From assembly GCF_036884655.1 (NCBI RefSeq), contig NC_088335.1:47701001-47765000 (forward strand): a DNA stretch of 64,000 nt, written 5' to 3'. The notes beneath the pieces are model-generated. The model was not told where the DNA came from. It searched no databases and saw only the letters and a list, made by a program, of their open reading frames with translations. Below, one piece after another: positions 22,901 to 35,632 of the stretch (its first letter is position 1; each line of letters begins with the position of its first letter). Origin of the DNA: Musa acuminata AAA Group. Taxonomy: Eukaryota; Streptophyta; Magnoliopsida; Zingiberales; Musaceae. Made by a program: the position numbers and the translations under genes.

Positions 22901-25900
22901 GCATTCCTAACCCTTTCCTAAGTTTGTTATGGTAAATTTGCTCTGAACCAGACTTGTGGGGTGATTTTTAATCGCTAAGGCAATGCAGTTACAATGACTT
23001 GCTTGAAAGGCATGTAGATTGTACATATCATGCTGTCTTGTCTCAGGCAGCAGAGGAAGTGGACTTTTCTGGCAATGGGATTACAGCAGCTGGATTAAAG
23101 GCCTTTGATGGTGTTCTTCAAACAAATACTGTGCTGAAAACTCTGAATCTCTCTGGAAATAATATTGGTGATGAAGGAGCTAGGGTAATTTTATTCTTGA
23201 ATTTTACTTTTTTTTTTGCAAATACTTATTCATATAAGACTGTGACAATTGGTTTTTTCTGGCTTTCTTAATAAGAATTTTGATTAGCTTTCCTTTTGGT
23301 ATGAGTTCAATAGCTAAATTTATTCTTGTTAAAATGACATGTGACTGAAGTGCTCTAACTCATATCTTTTCTTTTTTTCTAATGGTCGGACTGGAGTGCC
23401 CCGCATATGGGGGCAGTCCTCATACCAGTCCTGTTCCATACCGGTCTGAGTGAAACCATAGTCCATGCTTTAAATTACTTGTATCTCTAAATTTGATCAT
23501 CTCTCAGATTTCGTTATTTCTGATAATTGCAATTTGTATATCAAATATCACATGTTGGTTTTACTGTGAGGGCACTCTTCTGCACTAGAAAGATCACAAT
23601 TTTCTGTTTTTCTCATGTTATTCCTTTTGCATCTCACAAAAACTTGAGATTACAAGGAGTATGCTTGCAGTGTCTTTCAGATATATTGATGGTGAATGAT
23701 GGTATTCAAAAGCTCCAGCTAAACAGTACAGGTCTTGGAGATGAGGTGATTTTCATTTTTCACTCTTTGTATGCATCAAATTTGTTTGTTCGTTGTAATG
23801 AAGAAAACAACTATTCATCATGGTAAATTATGTTACGCAGGGAGCAAAGGCTATTGCAGAGATGCTGAAAAAAAATTCAACTTTACGTGTCCTTGAACTT
23901 AACAATAATATGATTGACTACTCTGTATGACGTTCTTATCGATCAATCTTTATTGATTTTCAGTAAAATCTTGACCAGCTATGCCAATTACTGTTTGTTC
24001 TCTTATATGCTCCTTTTTTTTTTTTCTGAAACCATATAGGGTTTTGCAAGTCTTGCTGGGGCTCTCCTTGATAATAAGGCAATTCGGTCAATACATCTCA
24101 AGTTAATGATGCTTTACACACACTGACTCAGTTCCTTGTAGTACTTGCTTTCTTGCATATTCAATGTTTTCCCATGTTCAACGCTTTCCGTTATTTGTTC
24201 GCATTCACTATTCCCAGCAAGGAAGATGTTTAAATTGTATTTTGGACTTAAATCAGTGGTAACTATGGGGGTGCGCTTGGTGCAGCAAGTCTAGCTAAAG
24301 GAATTGAAGGAAATAAGTCCCTAAGGGTATGAACTCATCTTGAACTTTATGAAATTGAACTTTTAGTTACTCTCTATAGATTATTTATGAGTCTTCATAC
24401 AAAATGAAAATTCTACTAAACTCTAAGTACTCTTATGCATGTTCTGCCTGCGGGTTGTGTTATTCCTCTGAAGGCAGACATGGCTGAACATACAAGCAAC
24501 TTATTTTGCATCTATATATTTTGTCATGCATCGTTAAAAGCAACTGTTTTTTTTTTGAAGTCTGCAAAAAAAATTATCATTCAGACACGTTCATTAGAAG
24601 CTTTGGCCTTAGTTATTTTTGTTCATCTTCATATCTGGCTTCATATTCATGATCTTGTCCTTATTTCAACTCTACCGCCATCAAGTGAACACATAATGAT
24701 GATGTTTCCTTTACATTTGATTTTGTGTACACTATCTACAAAATGAAAAAAAATCTTTTTGAAAGTATTGAAGACTTTGTTCTATCATATTGTTTAGGTT
24801 GTAGTATTGAAAACAAAAGTTGGGGAAAGGTATGTACCAAATTATGAGTAGTTCACAAATGGAGGCACCCTTGGGTTTTTATGTAGTTGTCACATGCTTT
24901 TCAGACATGAGTAACAATTTTACAAGGTGGTAATTATTTCAATAATTTTAACTGATACACAATTTTGCAGGAAAAAAAAGGCAAAATAACATTTTGATTA
25001 TTTGCACCGGTAAACGGTTGCCAAAACATAATTTGAAGGTAATTGTCAGCAGAATGGAGAAATTTGGAACTGATAAATCTAACCCCTCATAAGTTAGTGT
25101 TAAGAAGGATTCTGAAAAGTAAGAACAAATAACTGGGAATTCTCTTATGCTATTTGTGAAATATCTGTAAGGTGGTCAATAAGTTTCACATAAATAAGGG
25201 ATGCATGATGTTTGACTACTGAGAAATATACAATTTCATAAGACCAAACCTTACTCTTACTATTATTTGGCTTTGTAGAACAGTGAATTTCACTCTTTAG
25301 CGTATGTTTATTTGCAAGTTTAATTTTGGCCTGAAGTTCTTTTTTGAAATTTCTACCAGGAACTTCATCTTCATGGAAATGATATTGGAAATGAAGGCAT
25401 TCGAGCACTGATATCAGGTTTATCTGCCCATAAAGGTGCATTATTTGGTTGCTGATTGTCATCATCGTTTATTTATAATTAATTGTCTTATTGAAGCTCC
25501 TCTTCTTTTTGTAGGAAAAATAACACTGCTAGATATTGGCAACAACGATATTGGTTCAAAGGGTGCCTTCCATGTTGCTGAATATATCAAGAAAACTAAA
25601 TCCTTGCTGTGGTTGAATCTTTATATGAATGACATAGGTGATGAGGTATGGTCATTTATAGTTGTTGTCTTAGACTTTGTATGTTCCCTTTGTCAACCAC
25701 TACGTGTTGGTTATCAAGGAAATTTAATTATGTACATTTTATGCTATATTTTTGGTCTCCTTTCCTGCAATTGAAAGACAAATCAGGCCTACATGTTCAC
25801 ATAGGTACTCTTCTTGGTAACTGACAACTGTTTTAAAACAATGTGGTTATTACACTGTTTAAAATGATGAAGGCTAGAAACACATGACAAATTTTCTCCT

Positions 25901-28462
25901 GTAAATAACTCACATAATTAATTGTGGATCATTCATCAACAGTATTAATCTCTGCATTCTCCAAAGGTCTGAAGCCTAAGTTTTGTTAGTTTCATATACA
26001 GCAGACTATGATATAGCCACGAGCTTTTGACTGGCATGATGGACTATTTTCTTGTTAGTATTTGTACATTTATGAACCACCATCTCAATGTATTTTTAAT
26101 CTCTAATATAGCAATCCTGCCGAACACATATCTAGTTAGAAGATGTAATGAGTAACAAGATATTCTGTAATGACCTTTGCACCATCATACAAATATGTTC
26201 AACCATTTTGAATGTTTCATTTGTGTGCTTTATATTCTTTTATTATGTCACATGGATTTATAACAGGGAGCGGAAAGGATTGCGGATGCTTTAAGAGAGA
26301 ACCGCACAATAACTACCATAGATTTGGTGAGACTGGAGGACATCCTCCAACAAATCATTTATCGTTTCTCATAAAATTTTTCTATTATATTGCTAAATTA
26401 GTGTCTAAAAGAAGCTATTTGATTTAGTTATAAAGTAGTTCTTTTATTCACTTTTGTATTTATTTTTGACTTTGTTCTTAACAGTCTTATCAACCATCCC
26501 TTGTTTGTAAATCTTGATATCATCTTTTCATCACTACATGTTGTCCAGCTTGTATATTTTAGCTGTGAAAACATTCAAAGCACAAACACTACAACTGCTC
26601 TACATTTTTCTTGCTGAAACCTGCAAATTCTACACTCATTTTTCCTTTTATTTATATTATGTGTTGGGTTTGATTTATTTTTTCTTTTGTGTGTGTGTGG
26701 GTTGGGAGGTGGGTGGGATGTTCTGATCATGATTATCAGAAGTGTTTTCCTTGTGAGCTGGTATTCTCCAGGACTTCATTTGGGTTACTGTTCAAGAATC
26801 ATGCAATTTGGATTTTTGAATGTGTTACATCAGTCTGTAGTCTCTTTACAGAGTATAATATCACCCCGCTAAAGGTTTAGTACCCCACTTCCATGCATCA
26901 GTTGTTTTGTCTGAAGAGGATAACTGAAAAGAAACTTGTCTAAAGAGGATAAATGAAACAGAATTTGTCTAAAGAGACTAAATGAAAGAAAACCACTAGC
27001 TGTGCTAGCATGAAATGTACCTAATTTAGATAACATATTTTCTAAGACAATTATAGGTTTATCTATGGAACTGCAAAAATGTTATTGACCCTAGTAGCTC
27101 TTTCCCTACTTTTCTTTCTGTTGATCAGCTGTTATTTTTTACTCATAGTTACTAACTGTTAAAAAATTTTCACTACTTCGTTTCCTTTTTAGGCCTTCTC
27201 TTTAGTTCATTTCCTATGCAGCACTGAGTATGTATGCTAGTAGTGCCTTGCTATTGTTTTGTGCATGTGCATTTTTCTTATCTTGGGAAGGTTGCCTTTT
27301 GTTGAAGTTAATTTCTCCAGGCTCTCTCTTTTAGGGGTTTTTGCGAAGAACTAAGGTTGTTGAAGTTGGCTCTTTTCTTTTTCTTTTTTTTGGTTTACAT
27401 CATTCAGCATGCCTTCCACCTCTCTGGTAGTTATATGCGAGCACAACTGTTCAGTAAGACCAACATGCAACTAGTTGATCCTTGCATAACTAGTGTCATT
27501 TCTCAGTAGTATTTTCGTTCAGGGTGGTAATAACATCCATGCGAGTGGCGTGAGTGCGATTGCGAGAGTATTGAAAGATAATTCTGTCATCACAACAGTG
27601 AGTATTCTAATCTGATATCCTGCTTCATGCTCTTTCTTGTTTAATTGGCAGAATCTGATGCTATTTACTTTCCAGCTGGAGTTAAGTTATAATCCTATTG
27701 GCCCTGATGGGGTAAAAGATCTTTGTGAAGTTCTGAAGTTCGACGGCAAGATAGAGACATTGAAGCTTGGTTGGTGTCAGGTAGTGTTTAATTTCAGTGA
27801 GATGTTATCCTGATAGAGCTTTTTCTTTTCCTCTTTTCTAATAGAATGTTTTGCAGATAGGACCAAAGGGTGCTGAGCATGTTGCAGATTGTTTGAAGTA
27901 CAATACCACATTAACAACTTTGGATTTACGGGCAAATGGACTTGGAGATGATGTATTGACCTGTGCATAGGAAATGTTTCGTTTTTTGCTCTATGGATGG
28001 TTGTCACATTGTGTTTTTCCCCCAATCATTCCTTCCAGGGTGCAGTCTGTCTGGCACGCAGTTTGAAAATTGTTAACGAGGCTCTAACATCACTTGATTT
28101 AGGTTTCAACGAGATAAGAGTATGTTCATCATACAAAGTACAGCTTGAATTATGTGAAGTTCTTCTAACAGCTAGTTTTGTATTATTATGATAACCTGCA
28201 AACTGGAAACAGGACAAGGGAGCATTTGCTCTGGCACAGGCACTCAAAGCGAACGAAGATGTAGCCGTAGCATCATTGAACCTCGCAAGCAATTTTCTTA
28301 CAAAATATGGACAGGTTAGCTTCTTTTTTTTGTGTTTCCGTTATCCTAGAATTTTCTATTTTTAACTTACGAGATTGAAATTGATTAATACAGGTTGCTC
28401 TGACGGAAGCTCGAGACCATGTATTTGAGATGAGTGAAAAGGAGATAAATATCTTTTTTTAG
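19952..28462 (+). CDS. EMB2004: EMB2004-like leucine-rich repeat (RNI-like) protein, 17 exons, 617 aa
   Basis: Exons: 19952-20309, 22409-22621, 22818-22876, 23047-23184, 23671-23745, 23841-23924, 24040-24101, 24257-24326, 25360-25435, 25515-25645, 26267-26326, 27523-27597, 27676-27780, 27857-27952, 28039-28119, 28213-28314, 28394-28462. Every junction is GT-AG and phase-consistent. The N-terminus (about 1-100) is basic and Ser/Pro/Arg-rich, like a plastid transit peptide. Residues about 104-128 are hydrophobic (ASFVVPAGMFVATTF then VLWKVVENVL), a possible membrane anchor. From about 190 to 600 there are RNase-inhibitor-type LRRs of about 28 residues (LKTLNLSGNNIGDEGA; LTLDIGNN style). It ends MSEKEINIFF, as I remember the Arabidopsis At1g10510 (embryo defective 2004) protein. 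The molecular role is unclear; loss in Arabidopsis is embryo-lethal. The start is the first ATG in frame. Intron 1 carries a hAT element. Confidence 0.92.
20955..22136. mobile_element. Non-autonomous hAT-like DNA transposon (1,182 bp) in intron 1 of the EMB2004-like gene
   Basis: The left end is TAGTGATTTAAATAGGCGC. The right end, read in reverse, is CAGTGATTTAAAAAGCG, giving terminal inverted repeats. Flanking 8-bp duplications are GTGCCATG (20947-20954) and GTGTCATG (22137-22144), differing at one base; 8 bp is the hAT signature. Subterminal regions are rich in GGCGCTCGGGCG/CGCCTAG words on both sides. The middle holds a GC-rich GCT/CGC repeat (21235-21425), then an AT-rich part with a broken acidic reading frame (about 21600-21895) that could be the decayed C-terminal part of a hAT transposase. 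No intact transposase is present. Its orientation is not determined. Confidence 0.8.
21235..21425. repeat. GC-rich (GCTGCC/GCTCGC)n imperfect repeat inside the hAT element
   Basis: A 190-bp block of imperfect CGCTGCCGCTGCT-type units. The minus strand gives a Ser/Gly/Ala-rich frame that is simply the repeat translated, not a gene. Confidence 0.8.
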
Positions 28463-29549
28463 ATGGTCTTTTTTTTTTCCTCATTACACATTTTGCTCCC
28501 AAATTTGTAAATGGCCACAAGAGTCTGTTGAGCTGCACAAGTAATACCGTCCATAGTGATAAGATGGAGCAACTCATGCGGCTCAGTGTTTATTTGCAAA
28601 GACCATTTAGGCAGCAATTGGAAGAGTTTAATACATGTAGGAAACAGTCAGTACAAATTTTGATCTGTCAAGTTATTACTTATGTTTTTCTTGGATGACT
28701 TTGATCTTGAAATCATGCATTTAGTATTTGTGATGTCTGAGGATGAAATGTTGCAGTTTCTTGATGATGTTTATCTTCTTGAATTAATTTCCATATTTTT
28801 TTCATAATGACATCACCGGTCATGGTTGTGAATTTTTTTATTTTTCGTTCAAAAAAATATTTATTTAAAGAGTTTTCAGTTTCGCTATAATAATAGTAAA
28901 ATAACTCAATTAGGGAATAAACCCAAGTATAATGATTCAAGGGTTTGGGCATCTGACCCTCCCACTATCTGAATGAAAAGGAGTGACTTCTTGTTTAATG
29001 TGCTTACTCAAGTTAAACATTCTTATAAGCATTAGAAATTATGATTCACATTAGCTCGTCTTGCGTTAAGATTGCTGAAACTGTCATGTCTAATGGACAA
29101 TAAGATATGTAACATATTATTAGTCCCATATCGAAAGTGGATAATGTGTATGATTGGCTTATATGGGTCTGATGAGTGTATCAAAAGTTAAACTTCACAT
29201 GCACTATGCTAGGATTTGATCTGAGTTGTGTTGGGTCTTGACGAAGATATCAAGCTAATTGAGTTGGTGATATTACATTAACTCCTCACTCTCTCTCTTC
29301 TGGTGACTTCTCTTCTCTTCTTAACAATCTTAGGTCAACAACACCAAAAAATCATTCTAATTCTTGAATGCTTTCTTAAACAGTGTCAATAATTTCTTTT
29401 TGAGGAATTAGGGAAAAAAAAAAGTTGATCTGGAATCGATAGAGTTCATCCGACCTGATCCTTTTTGCAAAGCCCGTCTGATCAGATTTTCGAGATGGAC
29501 TTCAAGATGAATGTTTCTTTGACTTAGCTCTTTGAGGGCAATAAAAGAT
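28463..29549. other. 3' UTR and intergenic DNA with a repeat-like segment
   Basis: No gene is seen. The first few hundred bases are likely the 3' UTR of the EMB2004-like gene. Around 29120-29170 the text TAGTCCCATATCGAAAGTGG resembles a motif common in plant LTR/TRIM repeats (AGTCCCACATCG), so part of 29.1-29.3 kb may be an LTR fragment. At 29355-29420 there is a copy of a sequence also found at 35010-35080. Confidence 0.45.
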
Positions 29550-29760
29550 TTATTTCATTCATTATTGAGATAATATATAAGAAAGATTTTTTCTTAACTA
29601 TACATTCAAATTACGTAATTAAATCAATCACTCAAATGTATGATTGATTCTCAAATCATAGATTGATTGAGGATATAGGGAATGCAAGGATATCACTCCA
29701 TATTTATCTTTATCATGATCTTTTATTATGCCCCTATAATATTGAGTTTCTATCAAGAAT
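29550..29760 (-). repeat. 3' LTR of the reverse copia element (approximate)
   Basis: This matches 34470-34655 as a diverged direct repeat: TTATTCATTA(A/T)TGAGATAATATAT, then AAATCAATCACTCAAAT(A/G)TATGATTGAT, CAAATCATA, and ATATAGG-AATG. Divergence is substantial, which implies an old insertion. Confidence 0.65.
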
Positions 29761-30105
29761 ATCATTCAATATAATTGAAATGCCTAATAAGCAAGAGCCT
29801 TGTAAGGGAGTCTACTAATTGGTGAGGAGTATAGACATGAGAAACACGTAGTTAATGTCTGGCAACTTAATTTCTAATAAGTGAAAGTCGATGATAATGT
29901 ATTTCATGCATGAGTAAGACATCAGATTGGTGCATAGGTAGGTAACACTAACATTATCATAATATATAATAGGAGTAGATTAAGAGACGATATTAAATTC
30001 ATGTAGTAAATTAGTAACCCAATTGAGTTATGTAGTGGTGGTGGCGATGACTTAGTATTCAGCTTTAATGGTGGATCTTTTGATTGTATTCTATTTCTTG
30101 AAACT

Positions 30106-30291
30106 TTAATTGATTAGATTTGTTCTATAGAAAATAATGTAGGTTGATGTAGACGTTCTATCATCAATGTTGCTTGTCCAATCAGCATCGACAAAGACAT
30201 AAAGATAAAGAAGTCCATGATTAAGATTCCCTTTGAGATACAATATGACACGTTTTAGTGCAAACCAATATGTGATAGAGGGTCGATACAT
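30106..30291 (-). pseudogene. Copia RNase H fragment
   Basis: A 61-codon open stretch inside the copia relic. It carries LKRVILYLKGNLNHGLLY and then VDADWTSNIDDRTSTS, the classic end of the copia polyprotein (YLKGT--HGL--- then SDADWAGD-DDRRSTS). It is the best-preserved coding piece of this element. The downstream ISW-S motif is not intact. Confidence 0.85.
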
Positions 30292-33200
30292 AAATTATGA
30301 TAGTTTGTTGACTACAAATGAGATGTCTGAACATGTGAGAGATAAATACTACAAGGAACTAAATACTTGTCAATACTATATAGGATTCATAGTAGAACTG
30401 TCATCATATAATTTTAGTGATTCAATAATGGAGAGAGGGGTGACGACTTCTTTAGCATATGTTTATTCATCTTTGATAATAGATCTTAAATGTATTTCTT
30501 TTGAGATAAAAAAATCTAAAAAATATGAGTATTAAATAGCTTAAGGTTCCTAGATCTTTGATAAAGGATCAATCTATGAAAAGGAGTTACTTAATCTCTA
30601 TGGAATTATTACCTATAATATTATCCATATAAACTAGTAGATATATATACTTCCCTTTTATTGTTGTAGAAATAAGGTGTTAGACTTGAAGTTGATAAAG
30701 CCAACTAACATAAAAAATAAGCTAAGTTTAGTATACCATACTCTTGGAGCTTGTGAAGTCCATAAACAAGTTTTCATAGTTAACAAACATGCCTTGAATA
30801 TTAAGGAATAATGAAACGAAGAGGTTGCTACATAAATACATCTTCAATTGAGGTCGTATGTAAGAAAGTATTGTTAATATCTAGTTAGTATATATGTCAA
30901 GAGTAATAGTCAAACTCAGGATGAGCCGAATTATCATCGATTTAATAATTGTACTGAATATTTTTATGAAATCAATACCTAATTATTGGTGAAACCATTT
31001 AACCACTAGACATACTTTATATCTGATAATGAATTTATTTGGCTTCTGTTTAATTTGAAACATCTAGTTACACTAGATAATATTTTGTATGCAATGAAAT
31101 AGTACAAGGGTCTATATGATATTATGGAATAGCGTATCATATTCTTCACACATGGTTTTGCGCTAGTATGAAGATTTTTGGGCTTAAGTGATGGTTGTAG
31201 GTTTAGTAGATTAAGGTGGAGAGCTTGTGGTAATATAGAGGTCAAGGATTTGACATACTTTGAAGAATGTTTAGAGGAGAGCTACTAGTTGATGTGGTGA
31301 GAGGTGTATTTGAGGGGGTTTGAGGTGTACTCATATGGATCCAGTAATGTATGGTTGTTATAGTGGCTCGTATTCCTGAAGGCCCATGGTTTTGAAAGGG
31401 AAATATGAACTCAACAAAAATAACATAACGTGATACAAAGACCTTTTAAGTTTGAGAATTATAACATCAGAAAGTATTATGGTCAAGAGAATACCCAATG
31501 AAAATGCAATGCTTGAATCTTTATGTTAACTTGTGTGAAGCATAGGGGCGTACCCAAGGATAACATAAATGATCAAATACTTTAAAATTTTGAAGGTTTA
31601 AGATTTTATAAAATAATTTTTTAAATAATGACTGGTGTTATAAGATTGGATTGAGGATACTGTTAATGAAGTAGATTATGGTTTGAAAGGCTACTAACCA
31701 AAAACTTACTAGTACGAAGGGTTGGTGTAAAAGGGTGAGACTAGCTTCAACTATATGTTGATGCTTTCATTCAACAAAGCTAACTAGTTGAGATGTGTAT
31801 GATGGTGACTTGTGATGTTGTATATCATAGGGTGAGAGATAAGTTGTTAGAGCTTGGTATTCATCTCTTTTATTAGAGTAAACTATTTTAATGATAGACT
31901 AGAAGAAGTTTTCAACTATTTTTTTCAAATAAGTAAAGACCATAGTGACTTCATATTTATGTTTGAGAGGGTAAAATCATGTATATTTAATAAATTAATC
32001 TATGAAAATGACATAAAATCTAAAATGATCAAAGGAAGAGGTTGAAGTAGGACCCTAAACATCAGTGTAGATAATTTCAAATGATTTGGAGCAGGATATG
32101 AAAGATATTCTAAAAAGTAATTCTACTTAATTTGGAAGTTGGAAGAGAATAACGAGAAAGTATCTATTATTGAATCGAGGATGATGGATTACTAAGGTGA
32201 TGTTATCACACATCGATCAGAGCAAAAATTGAGGTAAGAGCGATTGACTACGTGATTTGTGAAGTTGACGACCACTCGTAGATGTTATTTTTATTCTAGT
32301 CACGAACCAAGAATGTCCTCATACTCAAATTCTTTATAAGAAACAAGTTAGGAAAGAACTCAATATATGTTTTATTTTGTTTGTAGAATTGAGAAACAAA
32401 AATAAAGTTTCTTTTTTTGTGAGGTATACATAAAACATTATTGAGTGTAAAAGTATTAGTATGTGAATTAAATGTTGTGAAACCTATGTGAGTAATAGAG
32501 ATTCTATTACTATCACTAATGATGATGTCTTCATTGCCTCCATAGTTGTTATGGACGGGTAAGTTCTGTAAATTAAAAGTGATATGATGAGAAGCACCAG
32601 AGTCAACAATCTAATTACTTAGATAAGCAGTTAGAGTAATCATAATGTCTACTTGATGCCAATTGGGTATAGTAGTAAGCTTGGGTTGAGACTAATAAAA
32701 TTTTATTGTATATCCAATTTTGTCATAGAGTTGACAGTTGACTTTATGTTGATTATTATTACTAGGATGTCAAAGCTATTGATAGTTGTAACTGAAGTTA
32801 TTTCTCAGGTTATTCGGATTAAAGTTGTCATCATGATTAAAGGGTTGATAGTATAATAGAGGATGATGGCTCTGTGTGTTACCCATGTGTCTAAAAAGTA
32901 TCTTGTCACTTTTGATTGTTCTTTCTTTTGGATTTTTGACTAAATTGAGTTATGATAGTTGGTCCTGTCATCATCTCTTCTGTTTCAGATATGTTTCATG
33001 ATTAATGAGTTTATCAAACAATTCTTCAAATGACATCGATAAGTTATTACCGCTAGTTCCTTATATTCATCTCCTAAGTCATTAGGAGTATGATCAATTA
33101 AAGCTAAGTCATCTATAATAACTTTTAGATTTTACATATAATCAATAATACTACCTTATTGTGTTGTTTTTATCATAGTAGATAAGAGACTTAACATACG

Positions 33201-34432
33201 AGTGTAAGAGTAATTGGCGAGGGTAGTTTGTAACTTTGACCATGCTTCTACTATAGTACTACATGAAGAGATTAGTAATATTATGAAGCTAGCAGTTGAG
33301 GTTTGAATTGTTTATAGAATAAAACTATTTTATCATAGCTATAACTTGTGATTAGGATTTAGCATTGAGATAGGTTCTCTTGGTATTTGGATCTTTTTTG
33401 ATGGGCAATGAAGAGAACCATCGATATAGCCTAATAGATCATATCCAAAAAAGAGATTAGTGAATTATACTTACTAAGATGCATAGTTGCCACCTTTTGA
33501 TAGTCCGAAGAGGATTAGAGTTATTGTATTATTGGATATAAGTCCTTAGGTTGAGATGAGCTACTGTTTTATGAGGAAACAATAATTGGGGCATCATATG
33601 TAAATGAGAAAGAAGAAGACATGGATGTCGGTTGGTTGCTTACAATGAGAATGCCCACCAAGTAAAGTTGAACAGAGAAGGGTCACCAACAGTCACTCTT
33701 CTTGCGACAATGGCACCCTGATGGTTATGATGGAGTCACACAGAAAGGGGCATTAGAGACTGAATGCATCTGTAGCTTAGCAAACGACGATGAAGTGGGA
33801 AGCATCATCCTCTTGGGAGGCAGGTGGTAGTGGGTCGACTACTACGCCCAACGTGAGCATAGCTAGAGGCAATGGATGTGGAGTGGCAGCAGAGGGGCTC
33901 ATCGTTTGACAATTATGATCATGGCTATTAGAGCTAGTAGTGACCGAGGAGTTGTCTTGGGCTCCTTCTCCAATTACAGGAGATCTCAAATATGTAGATT
34001 TGGGATCTACGATTTGGGAGATCACAACGATCGAGAAGGGGTCTAGGAATAGCGATTAAGGGCTACTTCAATTACAGGAGTGGGTCACGAGGAGGGTCCG
34101 AGAGCAGTATTCGAGAAATAGTCATGATCGGGGAGGGCTTCGGGAGATCTCATATGAGAAGTGGTGATCGACTCTTGGCTCCGAGAGAGCGTCGAAGGAG
34201 GCATCCAAGGAGGTAAGGCAATAACGAGAAAAGGGGAATAGCTTTGATAGCTGTTATGGAACAGCATAGAGCAAGCATCTGAGTGTATAAGTGAAAATGC
34301 TTCTGACGAGGAAACGAAGCTTGATCCCTGGTGCTGTTGATCTTCCTAAATAGAGGAACGAGTAGCGAGCAGCATCAGAACTCCGATAAAAAATAAGAGA
34401 AGAATATGAGAGTGAGGACTTAAAAGTAAGGA

Positions 34433-34445
34433 GGCTCTGATACCA
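34433..34445 (-). other. Retrotransposon primer-binding site (initiator tRNA-Met)
   Basis: On the minus strand this reads TGGTATCAGAGCC, the standard plant Ty1/copia primer-binding site complementary to the 3' end of initiator tRNA-Met. It sits just inside the right-hand LTR, which fixes the element as reverse-oriented. Confidence 0.85.
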
Positions 34446-34446
34446 T

Positions 34447-34655
34447 ATAAAATAGATGAATATATTATGAAAGGGATTTTTTTTATTCATTAAGATAATA
34501 TATATTTATTTCACTCAAATTACAGAATCAAATCAATAACTCAAATATGTGATTGATATCCAAATCATAAATTAATTAAGAATATAGGCAATATAAAGAT
34601 GTCATTTTGTGTTTATCTCTATCATCATTTTTTATTATAATATTCTATTATCTCA
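34447..34655 (-). repeat. 5' LTR of the reverse copia element (approximate)
   Basis: Its inner edge is set by the primer-binding site at 34433-34445. It is a diverged direct repeat of 29550-29760. The outer edge is placed where similarity stops. Confidence 0.65.
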
Positions 34656-34821
34656 TGTTCAATTCAATCATAGATTCAAGATGAAAGTTTGGAAGCATTT
34701 CAAATTGATAATCATATTAGAAAGGTTTCTATTTATAGTGAGTGACCATAGAAATATTTCTCATACAGTGGAACATGAAAAATTTCCGCATAAAATTTTT
34801 CGAGGTCGATCCCTCGGGGCT

Positions 34822-35375
34822 CAAGCTTGCATGATTGTATCACTGCGGAAGATATATACGCATACAAAACCATATAAAGCTGAGAGGAGCATTTGTTGTG
34901 ACTTCATACATCCAGCACCTAGAGAAGACCTTAGTGTGACTTCATACATCCATGTATCTCTCTCTCTCTCTCTCTCTCTTTGTTCAGGTCTCTTCTCTTC
35001 TACAGAGTCCTCATTCTGATCCTTGAATGCTTTATTGAACAGTGACAATCATTTCTAGTTGGAAGACTAGGTCAAAAAGACTGATCTCTCCCATTTTTCT
35101 CAGCTTCCAATTTGCTAAACCTTGCACCTTTTCTCCTCCTGTTTAACACTGTTATCACTAAATATCAGCATCAGAACTCAGTCCTCATTTGCTGCCACTG
35201 AAAGACTACAGAAATGATGGGCCAGTATCTCATTCAGAAACATCACCATTTGAGGCAAATACATGTATAATGCTTGCATGATGTGTCTCACTGTGGAACA
35301 TATGAAGCTATGAGGAACATTTGCTGTGACTTCAGACAACCACCACCTAGAGAAGACCTAGCATGCTTTAATCTC
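34822..35375. repeat. Diverged duplicated segment upstream of the XTH pseudogene
   Basis: The segment 34825-34945 (GCTTGCATGAT, then CACTG(C/T)GGAA, then AGGA(G/A)CATTTG(T/C)TGTGACTTCA and CACCTAGAGAAGACCT) recurs at 35270-35370 with substitutions and indels. The offset is about 440 bp. A (TC)n microsatellite lies at 34958-34980. No coding sequence is evident. Confidence 0.7.
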
Positions 35376-35632
35376 CTATCACAACCATCTTTGCACCCCT
35401 CCACAAGGTTGCATCACCAACCAGCTTTCCCTTTGGGGTTTATTCTCAGGGAGAACTGAAAAAGAAAGGCTGCTTTAATGACCACCCTTATCAGAATGAA
35501 CAAGTTGCGTGGAAGAGAGGTGGATGCATGCAGACATCACACACCCAGCGCTTGCTCTACCATGCTGACCATGCTGTTTGTTGTTGAGACCTATATACAC
35601 ATCAACATGGTATCTGGAGCACTGTTACAGGT

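Larger units (their letters stand above)
29550..34655 (-). mobile_element. Decayed Ty1/copia retrotransposon with both LTRs, reverse strand
   Basis: Reading the minus strand from right to left gives, in order: a primer-binding site at 34433-34445; a gag-like segment at about 32950-33480 (text like LANYSYTRMLSLL, then DDLALIDHTPNDLGDEYKEL); a region with heavy stops; reverse-transcriptase pieces at about 30700-30950 (FVNYENLFMDF-like, aligning with the copia K-SLYGLKQAPR region); and RNase H at 30106-30291 (MYRPSITYWFALKR, then FVDADWTSNIDDRTSTS). The order and RNase H signature are diagnostic of Ty1/copia. Numerous stops and frameshifts make it inactive. Similar AT-rich LTRs bracket it. The ends are approximate, and I could not fix the target duplication. 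Confidence 0.85.

Noticed and set aside
34821..35048. A 75-codon minus-strand frame with an Arg-Glu repeat.
   Set aside because: The RERERER stretch is the translated (TC)n microsatellite.
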